58,098 bases of DNA from Mesostigma viride (lineage: Eukaryota > Streptophyta > Mesostigmatophyceae > Mesostigmatales > Mesostigmataceae). Position 1 is the stretch's first letter, and the number at the start of each line of letters is the position of its first letter. The translations under genes and the position numbers were made by a program. Below the pieces are notes generated by a model. The model had not been told where the DNA came from, did not search any database, and was given only the letters and a program-made list of their open reading frames with translations. This document shows, one piece after another, positions 23,525 to 35,128 of the stretch. The stretch lies in contig RPFO01002213.1 in NCBI GenBank assembly GCA_009746045.1, positions 1 to 58,098 of the forward strand, given 5' to 3'.

Positions 23525-26500
23525 GCATGCCAGCACCCCCTCTAGGTATTTATGCATGCCAGCACCCCCCCTAGGTATTTATGCATGCCAGCACCCCCCC
23601 TAGGTATTTATGCATGCCAGCACCCCCCTAGGTATTTATGCATGCCAGCACCCCCCTAGGTATTTATGCATGCCAGCACCCCCCCGACGTATTTATGCTT
23701 GCCAGCACCCCCCTCGGTATTTATGCATGCCAGCCCCCCTTCTAGGTATTTATGCATGCCAGCACCCCAGCCGACGTATTTATGCATGCCAGCACCCCCC
23801 CTAGGTATTTATTCATGCCAGCATCCCCCCTCGGTATTTATGCATGCCAGCCCCCCCCCTCGGTATTTATGCATGCCAGCACCCCCCCTAGGTATTTATG
23901 CATGCCAGCACCCCCCACATGTATTTATGCATGCCAGCACCCCCCCTAGGTATTTATGCATGCCAGCACCCCCCCTCGGTATTTATGCATGCCAGCACCC
24001 CCTCTAGGTATTTATGCATGCCAGCACCCCCCCTAGGTATTTATGCATGCCAGCACCCCCCTAGGTATTTATGCATGCCAGCACCCCCCCTAGGTATTTA
24101 TGCATGCCAGCACCCCCCTAGGTATTTATGCATGCCAGCACCCCCCCTAGGTATTTATGCTTGCCAGCACCCCCCCTAGGTATTTATGCATGCCAGCCCC
24201 CCCTAGGTATTTATGCATGCCAGCACCCCCCTAGGTATTTATGCATGCCAGCACCCCCCCTCGGTATTTATGCATGCCAGCACCCCCCCTAGGTATTTAT
24301 GCATGCCAGCACCCCCCCTAGGTATTTATGCATGCCAGCACCCCCCCTAGGTATTTATGCATGCCAGCACCCCCCCTAGGTATTTATGCATGCCAGCACC
24401 CCCCTAGGTATTTATGCATGCCAGCCCCCCCCTAGGTATTTATGCATGCCAGCACCCCCCCTAGGTATTTATGCATGCCAGCACCCCCACATGTATTTAT
24501 GCATGCCAGCCCCCCCCTAGGTATTTATGCATGCCAGCACCCCCCTCGGTATTTATGCATGCCAGCACCCCCCCTAGGTATTTATGCATGCCAGCACCCC
24601 CCCTAGGTATTTATGCATGCCAGCACCCCCCTAGGTATTTATGCATGCCAGCCCCCCCTAGGTATTTATGCATGCCAGCACCCCCCTAGGTATTTATGCA
24701 TGCCAGCACCCCCCTAGGTATTTATGCATGCCAGCACCCCCCTAGGTATTTATGCATGCCAGCACCCCCCCTAGGTATTTATGCATGCCAGCACCCCCCC
24801 TAGGTATTTATGCATGCCAGCACCCCCCCTAGGTATTTATGCATGCCAGCACCCCCCCTAGGTATTTATGCATGCCAGCACCCCCCCTAGGTATTTATGC
24901 ATGCCAGCACCCCCCCTAGGTATTTATGCATGCCAGCACCCCCCTAGGTATTTATGCATGCCAGCCCCCCCCTAGGTATTTATGCATGCCAGCACCCCCC
25001 CTAGGTATTTATGCATGCCAGCACCCCCCTAGGTATTTATGCATGCCAGCACCCCCCCTAGGTATTTATGCATGCCAGCACCCCCCTAGGTATTTATGCA
25101 TGCCAGCACCCCCCCTAGGTATTTATGCATGCCAGCACCCCCCCTAGGTATTTATGCATGCCAGCACCCCCCCTAGGTATTTATGCATGCCAGCACCCCC
25201 CCTAGGTATTTATGCATGCCAGCACCCCCCCATGTATTTATGCATGCCAGCACCCCCCCTAGGTATTTATGCATGCCAGCACCCCCCCTCGGTATTTATG
25301 CATGCCAGCACCCCCCTAGGTATTTATGCATGCCAGCACCCCCCCTAGGTATTTATGCATGCCAGCACCCCCCTAGGTATTTATGCATGCCAGCACCCCC
25401 CCTAGGTATTTATGCATGCCAGCACCCCCCCTAGGTATTTATGCATGCCAGCACCCCCCCTAGGTATTTATGCATGCCAGCACCCCCCCTAGGTATTTAT
25501 GCATGCCAGCACCCCCCTAGGTATTTATGCATGCCAGCACCCCCCCTAGGTATTTATGCATGCCAGCACCCCCCCTAGGTATTTATGCATGCCAGCACCC
25601 CCCCTAGGTATTTATGCATGCCAGCACCCCCCTAGGTATTTATGCATGCCAGCACCCCCCTAGGTATTTATGCATGCCAGCACCCCCCTAGGTATTTATG
25701 CATGCCAGCACCCCCCTAGGTATTTATGCATGCCAGCACCCCCCCTAGGTATTTATGCATGCCAGCACCCCCCTAGGTATTTATGCATGCCAGCACCCCC
25801 CTAGGTATTTATGCATGCCAGCACCCCCCCTAGGTATTTATGCATGCCAGCACCCCCCTAGGTATTTATGCATGCCAGCACCCCCCCTAGGTATTTATGC
25901 ATGCCAGCACCCCCCCTAGGTATTTATGCATGCCAGCACCCCCCCTAGGTATTTATGCATGCCAGCACCCCCCCTAGGTATTTATGCATGCCAGCACCCC
26001 CCTAGGTATTTATGCATGCCAGCACCCCCCCTAGGTATTTATGCATGCCAGCACCCCCCTAGGTATTTATGCATGCCAGCACCCCCCCTAGGTATTTATG
26101 CATGCCAGCACCCCCCCTAGGTATTTATGCATGCCAGCACCCCCCCTAGGTATTTATGCATGCCAGCACCCCCCCTAGGTATTTATGCATGCCAGCACCC
26201 CCCCTAGGTATTTATGCATGCCAGCACCCCCCCTAGGTATTTATGCATGCCAGCACCCCCCCTAGGTATTTATGCATGCCAGCACCCCCCCTAGGTATTT
26301 ATGCATGCCAGCACCCCCCCTAGGTATTTATGCATGCCAGCACCCCCCCTAGGTATTTATGCATGCCAGCACCCCCCCTAGGTATTTATGCATGCCAGCA
26401 CCCCCCCTAGGTATTTATGCATGCCAGCACCCCCCCTAGGTATTTATGCATGCCAGCACCCCCCCTAGGTATTTATGCATGCCAGCACCCCCCCTAGGTA

Positions 26501-29500
26501 TTTATGCATGCCAGCACCCCCCCTAGGTATTTATGCATGCCAGCACCCCCCCTAGGTATTTATGCATGCCAGCACCCCCCCTAGGTATTTATGCATGCCA
26601 GCACCCCCCCTAGGTATTTATGCATGCCAGCACCCCCCCTAGGTATTTATGCATGCCAGCACCCCCCCTAGGTATTTATGCATGCCAGCACCCCCCCTAG
26701 GTATTTATGCATGCCAGCACCCCCCCTAGGTATTTATGCATGCCAGCACCCCCCCTAGGTATTTATGCATGCCAGCACCCCCCCTAGGTATTTATGCATG
26801 CCAGCACCCCCCCTAGGTATTTATGCATGCCAGCACCCCCCCTAGGTATTTATGCATGCCAGCACCCCCCCTAGGTATTTATGCATGCCAGCACCCCCCC
26901 TAGGTATTTATGCATGCCAGCACCCCCCCTAGGTATTTATGCATGCCAGCACCCCCCCTAGGTATTTATGCATGCCAGCACCCCCCCTAGGTATTTATGC
27001 ATGCCAGCACCCCCCCTAGGTATTTATGCATGCCAGCACCCCCCCTAGGTATTTATGCATGCCAGCACCCCCCCTAGGTATTTATGCATGCCAGCACCCC
27101 CCCTAGGTATTTATGCATGCCAGCACCCCCCTAGGTATTTATGCATGCCAGCACCCCCCCTAGGTATTTATGCATGCCAGCACCCCCCTAGGTATTTATG
27201 CATGCCAGCACCCCCCCTAGGTATTTATGCATGCCAGCACCCCCCTAGGTATTTATGCATGCCAGCACCCCCCTAGGTATTTATGCATGCCAGCACCCCC
27301 CCTAGGTATTTATGCATGCCAGCACCCCCCCTAGGTATTTATGCATGCCAGCACCCCCCCTAGGTATTTATGCATGCCAGCACCCCCCCTAGGTATTTAT
27401 GCATGCCAGCACCCCCCTAGGTATTTATGCATGCCAGCACCCCCCCTAGGTATTTATGCATGCCAGCACCCCCCTAGGTATTTATGCATGCCAGCACCCC
27501 CCCTAGGTATTTATGCATGCCAGCACCCCCCTAGGTATTTATGCATGCCAGCACCCCCCCTAGGTATTTATGCATGCCAGCACCCCCCTAGGTATTTATG
27601 CATGCCAGCACCCCCCCTAGGTATTTATGCATGCCAGCACCCCCCCTAGGTATTTATGCATGCCAGCACCCCCCTAGGTATTTATGCATGCCAGCACCCC
27701 CCCTAGGTATTTATGCATGCCAGCACCCCCCCTAGGTATTTATGCATGCCAGCACCCCCCCTAGGTATTTATGCATGCCAGCACCCCCCCTAGGTATTTA
27801 TGCATGCCAGCACCCCCCTAGGTATTTATGCATGCCAGCACCCCCCCTAGGTATTTATGCATGCCAGCACCCCCCCTAGGTATTTATGCATGCCAGCACC
27901 CCCCCTAGGTATTTATGCATGCCAGCACCCCCCCTAGGTATTTATGCATGCCAGCACCCCCCCTAGGTATTTATGCATGCCAGCACCCCCCCTAGGTATT
28001 TATGCATGCCAGCACCCCCCCTAGGTATTTATGCATGCCAGCACCCCCCCTAGGTATTTATGCATGCCAGCACCCCCCCTAGGTATTTATGCATGCCAGC
28101 ACCCCCCTAGGTATTTATGCATGCCAGCACCCCCCCTAGGTATTTATGCATGCCAGCACCCCCCTAGGTATTTATGCATGCCAGCACCCCCCTAGGTATT
28201 TATGCATGCCAGCACCCCCCTAGGTATTTATGCATGCCAGCACCCCCCCTAGGTATTTATGCATGCCAGCACCCCCCCTAGGTATTTATGCATGCCAGCA
28301 CCCCCCCTAGGTATTTATGCATGCCAGCACCCCCCTAGGTATTTATGCATGCCAGCACCCCCCCTAGGTATTTATGCATGCCAGCACCCCCCCAGGTATT
28401 TATGCATGCCAGCACCCCCCCTAGGTATTTATGCATGCCAGCACCCCCCCTAGGTATTTATGCATGCCAGCACCCCCCTAGGTATTTATGCATGCCAGCA
28501 CCCCCCCTAGGTATTTATGCATGCCAGCACCCCCCTAGGTATTTATGCATGCCAGCACCCCCCCTAGGTATTTATGCATGCCAGCACCCCCCTAGGTATT
28601 TATGCATGCCAGCACCCCCCCTAGGTATTTATGCATGCCAGCACCCCCCCTAGGTATTTATGCATGCCAGCACCCCCCCTAGGTATTTATGCATGCCAGC
28701 ACCCCCCCTAGGTATTTATGCATGCCAGCACCCCCCTAGGTATTTATGCATGCCAGCACCCCCCCTAGGTATTTATGCATGCCAGCACCCCCCCTAGGTA
28801 TTTATGCATGCCAGCACCCCCCTAGGTATTTATGCATGCCAGCACCCCCCCTAGGTATTTATGCATGCCAGCACCCCCCTAGGTATTTATGCATGCCAGC
28901 ACCCCCCCTAGGTATTTATGCATGCCAGCACCCCCCCTAGGTATTTATGCATGCCAGCACCCCCCTAGGTATTTATGCATGCCAGCACCCCCCCTAGGTA
29001 TTTATGCATGCCAGCACCCCCCCTAGGTATTTATGCATGCCAGCACCCCCCCTAGGTATTTATGCATGCCAGCACCCCCCTAGGTATTTATGCATGCCAG
29101 CACCCCCCCTAGGTATTTATGCATGCCAGCACCCCCCCTAGGTATTTATGCATGCCAGCACCCCCCTAGGTATTTATGCATGCCAGCACCCCCCCTAGGT
29201 ATTTATGCATGCCAGCACCCCCCCAGGTATTTATGCATGCCAGCACCCCCCCTAGGTATTTATGCATGCCAGCACCCCCCCTAGGTATTTATGCATGCCA
29301 GCACCCCCCTAGGTATTTATGCATGCCAGCACCCCCCCTAGGTATTTATGCATGCCAGCACCCCCCCTAGGTATTTATGCATGCCAGCACCCCCCTAGGT
29401 ATTTATGCATGCCAGCACCCCCCCTAGGTATTTATGCATGCCAGCACCCCCCCTAGGTATTTATGCATGCCAGCACCCCCCCTAGGTATTTATGCATGCC

Positions 29501-30694
29501 AGCACCCCCCTAGGTATTTATGCATGCCAGCACCCCCCCTAGGTATTTATGCATGCCAGCACCCCCCCTAGGTATTTATGCATGCCAGCACCCCCCCTAG
29601 GTATTTATGCATGCCAGCACCCCCCTAGGTATTTATGCATGCCAGCACCCCCCCTAGGTATTTATGCATGCCAGCACCCCCCCTAGGTATTTATGCATGC
29701 CAGCACCCCCCCTAGGTATTTATGCATGCCAGCACCCCCCCTAGGTATTTATGCATGCCAGCACCCCCCTAGGTATTTATGCATGCCAGCACCCCCCCTA
29801 GGTATTTATGCATGCCAGCACCCCCCCTAGGTATTTATGCATGCCAGCACCCCCCTAGGTATTTATGCATGCCAGCACCCCCCCAGGTATTTATGCATGC
29901 CAGCACCCCCCCTAGGTATTTATGCATGCCAGCACCCCCCCTAGGTATTTATGCATGCCAGCACCCCCCTAGGTATTTATGCATGCCAGCACCCCCCCTA
30001 GGTATTTATGCATGCCAGCACCCCCCCTAGGTATTTATGCATGCCAGCCCCCCCCTAGGTATTTATGCATGCCAGCACCCCCCTAGGTATTTATGCATGC
30101 CAGCACCCCCCCTAGGTATTTATGCATGCCAGCACCCCCCGAGGTATTTATGCATGCCAGCACCCCCCCTAGGTATTTATGCATGCCAGCACCCCCCTAG
30201 GTATTTATGCATGCCAGCACCCCCCTAGGTATTTATGCATGCCAGCACCCCCCCTAGGTATTTATGCATGCCAGCACCCCCCTAGGTATTTATGCATGCC
30301 AGCACCCCCCCTAGGTATTTATGCATGCCAGCACCCCCCTAGGTATTTATGCATGCCAGCACCCCCCCTAGGTATTTATGCATGCCAGCACCCCCCCTAG
30401 GTATTTATGCATGCCAGCACCCCCCCTAGGTATTTATGCATGCCAGCACCCCCCCTAGGTATTTATGCATGCCAGCACCCCCCCTAGGTATTTATGCATG
30501 CCAGCACCCCCCCTAGGTATTTATGCATGCCAGCACCCCCCCTAGGTATTTATGCATGCCAGCACCCCCCTAGGTATTTATGCATGCCAGCACCCCCCCT
30601 AGGTATTTATGCATGCCAGCACCCCACCCGACGTATTTATGCTTGGCAGCACCCCCCCTAGGTATTTATGCATGCCAGCACCCCCCCTAGGTAT
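23525..30694. repeat. 7.2-kb minisatellite, 28-29-bp unit (about 250 copies)
   Basis: The unit is CCCCCCCTAGGTATTTATG followed by CATGCCAGCA. Length varies mostly by one C in the C-run (six or seven). The left end (23.5-24.6 kb) is diverse (TCGGTATT, GACGTATT, ACATGTATT, CTTGCC variants). The middle from about 26.1 to 27.1 kb is almost perfectly uniform at 29 bp, as expected of recent expansion. The right end carries a few variants before the polypyrimidine tract. Short Met-His-Ala-Ser-Thr-Pro open frames are by-products. Confidence 0.95.
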
Positions 30695-30962
30695 TTATCC
30701 TTCCCTCCTTCCCTCCTTCCCTCCTTCCCTCCTTCCCTCCTTCCCTCCTTCCCTCCTTCCCTCCTTCCCTCCTTCCCTCCTTCCCTCCTTCCCTCCTTCC
30801 CTCCTTCCCTTCTTCCCTCCTTCCCTCCTTCCCTCCTTCCCTCCTTCCCTCCCTCCCTCCCTCCCTCCCTCCCTCCCTCCCTCCCTACTTCCCTCCTTCC
30901 CTCCTTCCCTACCTCCCTCCTTCCCTCCTTCCCTCCCTCCCTCCCTCCCTCCCTCCCTCCCA
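30695..30962. repeat. CCTT/CCCT polypyrimidine tract
   Basis: About 268 bp of pure pyrimidine on the plus strand, built of CTTCCCTC and then CCCT units, with only two A interruptions near 30885-30915. Such mirror-repeat polypurine-polypyrimidine DNA can form triplexes. It closes the large repeat block. Confidence 0.95.
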
Positions 30963-31043
30963 CCTGCTGGGCAACTTGGATTTAATTCTGTCACCCGGCA
31001 CAATTTTCTCACACGCATGTAGTGGTATTCTTATTAATCTCAT

Positions 31044-31436
31044 GCCAACGGCCGTTGGACCTGAAAAACTAAATGTGGAAAATATGTAATCCTTGTAATT
31101 CTGATTGCAACGTTTTTGCGCATTCCTTGCAGATTCCACGTCGCCACACAAGATTCGCGTCTGTCAACCACCTGCAAGGTACTTGTTTTATTATTATGCG
31201 TTTTTTGGGCAGTCGCTCCCTCTTCTGATTTTCTTGATGCCAACGGCCGTTGGACTTGCAAAATCAGTTTCCATCATTGCTGTTGTGATTTACGTGATGC
31301 CAACGGCCGTTGGACCTCCAAAAAAAAGTTCTTGCCAATTTTTTTTGCGTTATTGATTATACGCCAGTTTTATCAGCCGTTGCATTACGACGTTTTTATC
31401 TTAACTTCATTGCTGTAATGCCAACGGCCGTTGGCG
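31044..31436. repeat. Four spaced palindromes upstream of a small gene
   Basis: Copies near 31046, 31242, 31300 and 31422 each have the left flank ATGCCAACGG and mostly the right flank GTTGGAC. The last lies about 120 bp before the ATG of the next small gene. Confidence 0.85.
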
Positions 31437-31542
31437 TTGTAAAATAAAATTGTACTCCGGCTGATGAATTAATCCGCCCCTGAAGTTACTAGGTTTACTT
31501 ACATTGGTTGTGCCAGTTGTGCTTCACGTGCAGTTTTTTTCA

Positions 31543-31797
31543 ATGGAGAAAGACAAGGACGTTTCGGTGTCGAACCAGGAGAGAGAGGCAGTTGAACGGG
31601 GGGCCAAAAAACTGCCAGCCGAAGTTGTTAGAGCGATTGAGAAATTTTGGGATTCAATTCCAGCCATGGTTGTGATGAAAAAAGATGATGTACAAGCTGA
31701 AGTGGACGAAATGCCGGCCTTAATTTCCGACGATGAAGGGGATGGTGTCAACTTTATTCAACCGGGAAACAAACGTAAACTGAAACGCAAAAAGTAG
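31543..31797 (+). CDS. Small charged hypothetical protein, 84 aa
   Basis: The frame starts at ATG 31543, just after a T run and a possible acceptor (CACGTGCAG). The N-terminal half is Lys/Glu-rich. The middle has AEVVRAIEKFWDSIP, a likely amphipathic helix. The tail is acidic (SDDEGDG) and then strongly basic (KRKLKRKK), a plausible nuclear localisation signal. No family recognised. A second open stretch with a Met-rich start follows 3 bp later and may be a frame continuation. The mobile element at 31937 lies about 140 bp downstream. Confidence 0.4.
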   Translation: MEKDKDVSVSNQEREAVERGAKKLPAEVVRAIEKFWDSIPAMVVMKKDDVQAEVDEMPALISDDEGDGVNFIQPGNKRKLKRKK

Positions 31798-31936
31798 TGC
31801 GACCTAAGATGTTTTTAAATGTATATGCCAATTTAATGAAATCATTTTCTGAGGTTGTGAAGGACCTGACTGTTTTAAAAATGAATGATTACAATAAATT
31901 AGGCAAACACACTAATGGGAAAACGCGTTTTTTTGG

Positions 31937-32063
31937 TCATGTCCCACGTAGCTCCCACAAAAACCAGCATCTTCATTAAAACAATAAGTGGAAGCATACA
32001 TGTGACACTAATTGACATGCCCGGAGGCACGCCGTTCAAGGCCCTTCATGAAGTACGTTGCCC
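31937..32063 (+). repeat. Split repeat A1, with ubiquitin-like short open frame
   Basis: 127 bp, repeated at 32517-32643. An ATG four bases from... the element edge (31939) opens a short frame reading SIFIKTISGSIHVTLID, which resembles the first two strands of ubiquitin (IFVKTLTG, then ITLEV). The frame leaves homology after about 30 residues. Likeness to a beta-grasp fold is inference. Confidence 0.6.
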
Positions 32064-32096
32064 TAGAGGCAACCAAGACAAGGGTGGGTGGGTGGG

Positions 32097-32515
32097 GAGC
32101 AAAGAAAGAGGCCGACAAAACCAGCCAGAGCGGCTTTTAGTCGCAAAACCTCCCTTATCCCTAGCTAACTGACGTCATTAAACCCTTATGTTTAGTGGAT
32201 GCTAGTAAGACGCTAACCGTACAGACCGGGGGTAGAATATCCCGAATCTGCACGGCTAGTATTAAATAATGCGTAGGTTGTTCTTTTCAGGGGCACTGCA
32301 CCTCACGCCCCGTTCCGCCCGGGTATAATCAACCCAAGCGCGGAACGCACATTTTATTTAATTCATTTTTCAACCATGCACTATATTGCATCTACTAATC
32401 ACAAAAGCTCTAGCCAAACAGCTACGAGTAAACACTGCGACCTATAAGCCGCTCATCCAGCGGCCTCTTGTTCCCGCATTCACGTATAGAAGAAACTCCG
32501 TTCAAAGAACCCCGA
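32097..32515 (+). repeat. Split repeat B1
   Basis: 419 bp beginning GAGCAAAGAAAGAGGCCGAC and ending AAAGAACCCCGA. The same sequence is at 33481-33899. It contains no supported gene. Confidence 0.85.
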
Positions 32516-32516
32516 T

Positions 32517-32643
32517 TCATGTCCCACGTAGCTCCCACAAAAACCAGCATCTTCATTAAAACAATAAGTGGAAGCATACATGTGACACTAATTGACATGC
32601 CCGGAGGCACGCCGTTCAAGGCCCTTCATGAAGTACGTTGCCC
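32517..32643 (+). repeat. Split repeat A2
   Basis: Second copy of A1, directly after B1. Together B1 and A2 mimic the end-to-end junction of a circular form. Confidence 0.85.
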
Positions 32644-33480
32644 AATCACCCCCGCCCTGGCTTTCCCTTGAAGCCGCACTCCACCTTGCTCGTTGTCACA
32701 AGTGACCGCCCTGCCGCAAAACGGGAGCCCCCCCACATCGGGAGGCGTGTGCCCGGCGGCTGTGGATGCATGGCCAGGCCCAAAAAGGCCCAGCGCATTT
32801 GCACTGCGATTGCGCACGGCCAGCCTATCATGACCCCTCTCGGGGCCCCGAGTCGGTACCGCTATGGCCGTCTCCCCATAGACCCGGGGTGCTTCGAGAA
32901 AAAACGTGGACCTAGCCCAGGCCCCGCCAGCCCGGATGCCCGAGGCCACAGCCCCAGGCACCTGGCTGAACGAGAGTCCGTTCAGCCAAGACCGCATTCC
33001 CCCCCGAGGTTTCTATGCGTGGGGAAAAAATTTCTAGCTTAGACGCTTTTCCCATCGCCGTCCCCAGCCCCAACCACCCCCCCCTCGGCGGAAGGCAATT
33101 GCAAAGTTTGCTGGCCAGCAGCAATTTCCGAAGAAAAAGCCGCAGGCCGCGGACCGAGACACGGGTCGCCAGTGCCAGCCATCCGGCTCCAACCCGGGGT
33201 GCAAGCATCCCCAGGTACGGAGCACCAGCTCGCGCACTGGGCCGACCAAGCGACAGTTGAGCACCTGTCACGGCATCCGGCCCACCAAAGACCCCAAGCT
33301 GGGGAAAAGGTGCGGACCGGAGGTAATCTTTTTCTTTTCTTTTAGTTAACCGGGCGAGGAACTACGCCTGGCCGGTTAACAACTGGAAGTCTCACCACTG
33401 GCCAAGTGGCCAGTGCAACCAGTGCTTTTGGGATTTTGCTCCGCAGCACCCATAGCTGCGGCTGCCGCCGCAACGACAAC
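32644..33480. other. GC-rich internal segment of the mobile element
   Basis: An 837-bp stretch between A2 and B2, richer in GC than its surroundings. It contains open frames of up to about 130 codons on both strands, none of which I recognise. Short inverted pairs such as CTGGCC...GGCCAG occur. It could be a residual coding region or captured host DNA. Confidence 0.4.
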
Positions 33481-33899
33481 GAGCAAAGAAAGAGGCCGAC
33501 AAAACCAGCCAGAGCGGCTTTTAGTCGCAAAACCTCCCTTATCCCTAGCTAACTGACGTCATTAAACCCTTATGTTTAGTGGATGCTAGTAAGACGCTAA
33601 CCGTACAGACCGGGGGTAGAATATCCCGAATCTGCACGGCTAGTATTAAATAATGCGTAGGTTGTTCTTTTCAGGGGCACTGCACCTCACGCCCCGTTCC
33701 GCCCGGGTATAATCAACCCAAGCGCGGAACGCACATTTTATTTAATTCATTTTTCAACCATGCACTATATTGCATCTACTAATCACAAAAGCTCTAGCCA
33801 AACAGCTACGAGTAAACACTGCGACCTATAAGCCGCTCATCCAGCGGCCTCTTGTTCCCGCATTCACGTATAGAAGAAACTCCGTTCAAAGAACCCCGA
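33481..33899 (+). repeat. Split repeat B2
   Basis: Second copy of B1 and right end of the mobile element. Immediately beyond it lies TTTTTTGG, also found at the left edge of the element. Confidence 0.85.
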
Positions 33900-33948
33900 T
33901 TTTTTGGCCGCGATGTAAATCTTTTTGTTCGTTTTTTCCCTGAAAAAG

Positions 33949-34725
33949 ATGGCCGAGATCGCGAATGAGTCCGAGATCGTGAATGAAGTCTACGGAAGCG
34001 TCCTTCAAAACGTTTACAAACAAGTTCGCTTTCTGTCGCGTGTCATATTCGAGGAAGTTCGTGTCGCGCAGGAGAAGACAGGCCGCCACTTGGCCGTTTT
34101 ATTGGCGTTTGATTCGTTCAGCCAAATGGAGAGGGTTATGTACGCCCAGCTAGCTGATATGAACTTCTGTATTCAAGAGGGTTTTTTCGTACCACAGATG
34201 GATCTAAGAGCGCCAATAGACCCAACGAGGGAGTTCCGCCTTTTGGTGTCGTTCATTACAAAGGGGCCAAAGATAGAGTTGGGGGAAGAGGAAGGGGCTC
34301 AGCTTGGGTGCACCTACGGGCGCGCATTTTACCCGAATGTTACGTCTTCCCTGCGCGTGAGGGCTGATGCGTGTGTAGGGGCAGAAGTACCCCTCAACAT
34401 GAACTTTTTCTTGCTCTCTGACCCGATCGTGAGGGATGGGGCTCCCATGCGTGGTATGCGAAATTGCTCCAAGGAGGGGTGTGGGTGCGACACAGGCCCT
34501 CAGAAGTGGTGTAGAGGATGTAGGGATGCCAGATATTGCAGTGAGGAGTGCCAGCGTGCTGACTGGAGTAGGCATAAGGATAGATGCGAACGTCTGAGGC
34601 AAGCAAGGGAGGGGCTGGCAGGGGTGATAAGGGGGGTAAACAGGACGACCATACTGGATGGAACCGAGGTCGACTTCTCTGAGGTTGACTTCTCCTTCAC
34701 CTTCTACTACGGTTCTTCCTCATAG
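33949..34725 (+). CDS. MYND-type zinc finger protein, 258 aa
   Basis: The C-terminal MYND finger spans about residues 173-213 and reads CSKEGCGC, then WCRGCRDARYCSEECQRADW, then H-x3-C. All Cys/His ligands expected of the family are present. MYND fingers mediate protein-protein contacts. Residues 1-170 are a globular-looking region shared with the MYND protein at 40188: LAVLLAFDSFSQMERVMYAQ here against FAVLVVYDSFASVGRQINLQ there, and EFRLLVSF against EFRLLVSY. I start at ATG 33949 (AAGATGG context) because upstream in-frame codons lack an ATG. The gene begins 50 bp after the mobile element, whose insertion may have replaced its promoter. No intron seen. Confidence 0.8.
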   Translation: MAEIANESEIVNEVYGSVLQNVYKQVRFLSRVIFEEVRVAQEKTGRHLAVLLAFDSFSQMERVMYAQLADMNFCIQEGFFVPQMDLRAPIDPTREFRLLVSFITKGPKIELGEEEGAQLGCTYGRAFYPNVTSSLRVRADACVGAEVPLNMNFFLLSDPIVRDGAPMRGMRNCSKEGCGCDTGPQKWCRGCRDARYCSEECQRADWSRHKDRCERLRQAREGLAGVIRGVNRTTILDGTEVDFSEVDFSFTFYYGSSS

Positions 34726-34808
34726 AAAAACTGGAAATGTAGAGTAATAATTTGCTTTTGAGGCTGGAAAACTGGACGCATTTTGGGTTTGAAATTTGTG
34801 TATGTAGT

Positions 34809-34944
34809 CCTGATTTGTGTTGTAAAATGGTGTAATGGTGAATTCTCTTTTCACTTTGAAATTGGAATAAAATTGACCTGATTTGTGTTGTAAAATGGTG
34901 TAATAGTGAATTCTCCTTTCACTTTGAAATTGGAATAAAATTGA
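34809..34944. repeat. 68-bp tandem duplication in 3' flank
   Basis: Two copies start CCTGATTTGTGTTGTAAAAT at 34809 and 34877 and end GGAATAAAATTGA. Each carries an AATAAA, so the duplication doubles a possible polyadenylation signal of the upstream MYND gene. Confidence 0.85.
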
Positions 34945-34993
34945 CTTTCGTTTTCTCTCATGCGACTGTAGTGGGTTAAACAACAATTAGTGA

Positions 34994-35008
34994 CCCAACG
35001 GCCGTTAG
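34994..35008. repeat. Palindrome variant upstream of F-box gene
   Basis: CCAACGGCCGTTAGG, one mismatch in the right arm, followed by GATTGGAAA. It lies about 130 bp before the chosen F-box start codon. Confidence 0.7.
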
Positions 35009-35128
35009 GGATTGGAAACCTCGCCTAACGTTTGCATATTTTCTTTCCGACAAAACCTCATTTTTTTTAAGGATGGACGTCGATGTATGTTATGTGCAGA
35101 GGGGACAAGTTTGACGTCGGGGCCGATA

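Larger units (their letters stand above)
31937..33899 (+). mobile_element. Element with split direct repeats (A1-B1A2-B2), DIRS/PAT-like organisation
   Basis: Four repeat blocks are seen: A1 31937-32063, B1 32097-32515, A2 32517-32643 and B2 33481-33899. A1/A2 (127 bp) and B1/B2 (419 bp) look identical or nearly so. B1 and A2 abut with one base between them, reproducing what joining the right end (B2) to the left end (A1) would give. This A1...B1A2...B2 order defines split direct repeats, known from PAT/Ngaro-type tyrosine-recombinase retrotransposons that pass through a circle. No reverse transcriptase or recombinase is present, so it would be non-autonomous. T6-7GG flanks both sides (31928-31936, 33900-33907) and may be a target duplication or insertion homology. 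Direction is arbitrary. Confidence 0.65.

Noticed and set aside
23525-30694. CRISPR-like array
   Set aside because: The unit is directly tandem, with no variable spacers. The C-run length variation is typical of a minisatellite, and the context is eukaryotic.
30609-31022. Ser/Pro-Leu or Gly/Arg-Glu repeat proteins over the polypyrimidine tract
   Set aside because: Direct translation of CCTTCCCT repeats; open in several frames and not bounded by any other coding signal.
32640-33360. Ribosomal RNA fragment in the GC-rich interior of the mobile element
   Set aside because: No conserved rRNA core sequence is recognisable; only base composition suggested it.
31937-33899. LTR retrotransposon with B1 and B2 as long terminal repeats
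   Set aside because: No TG...CA ends, primer-binding site or polypurine tract are apparent. The abutting B1-A2 junction and the second repeat pair fit split direct repeats better.
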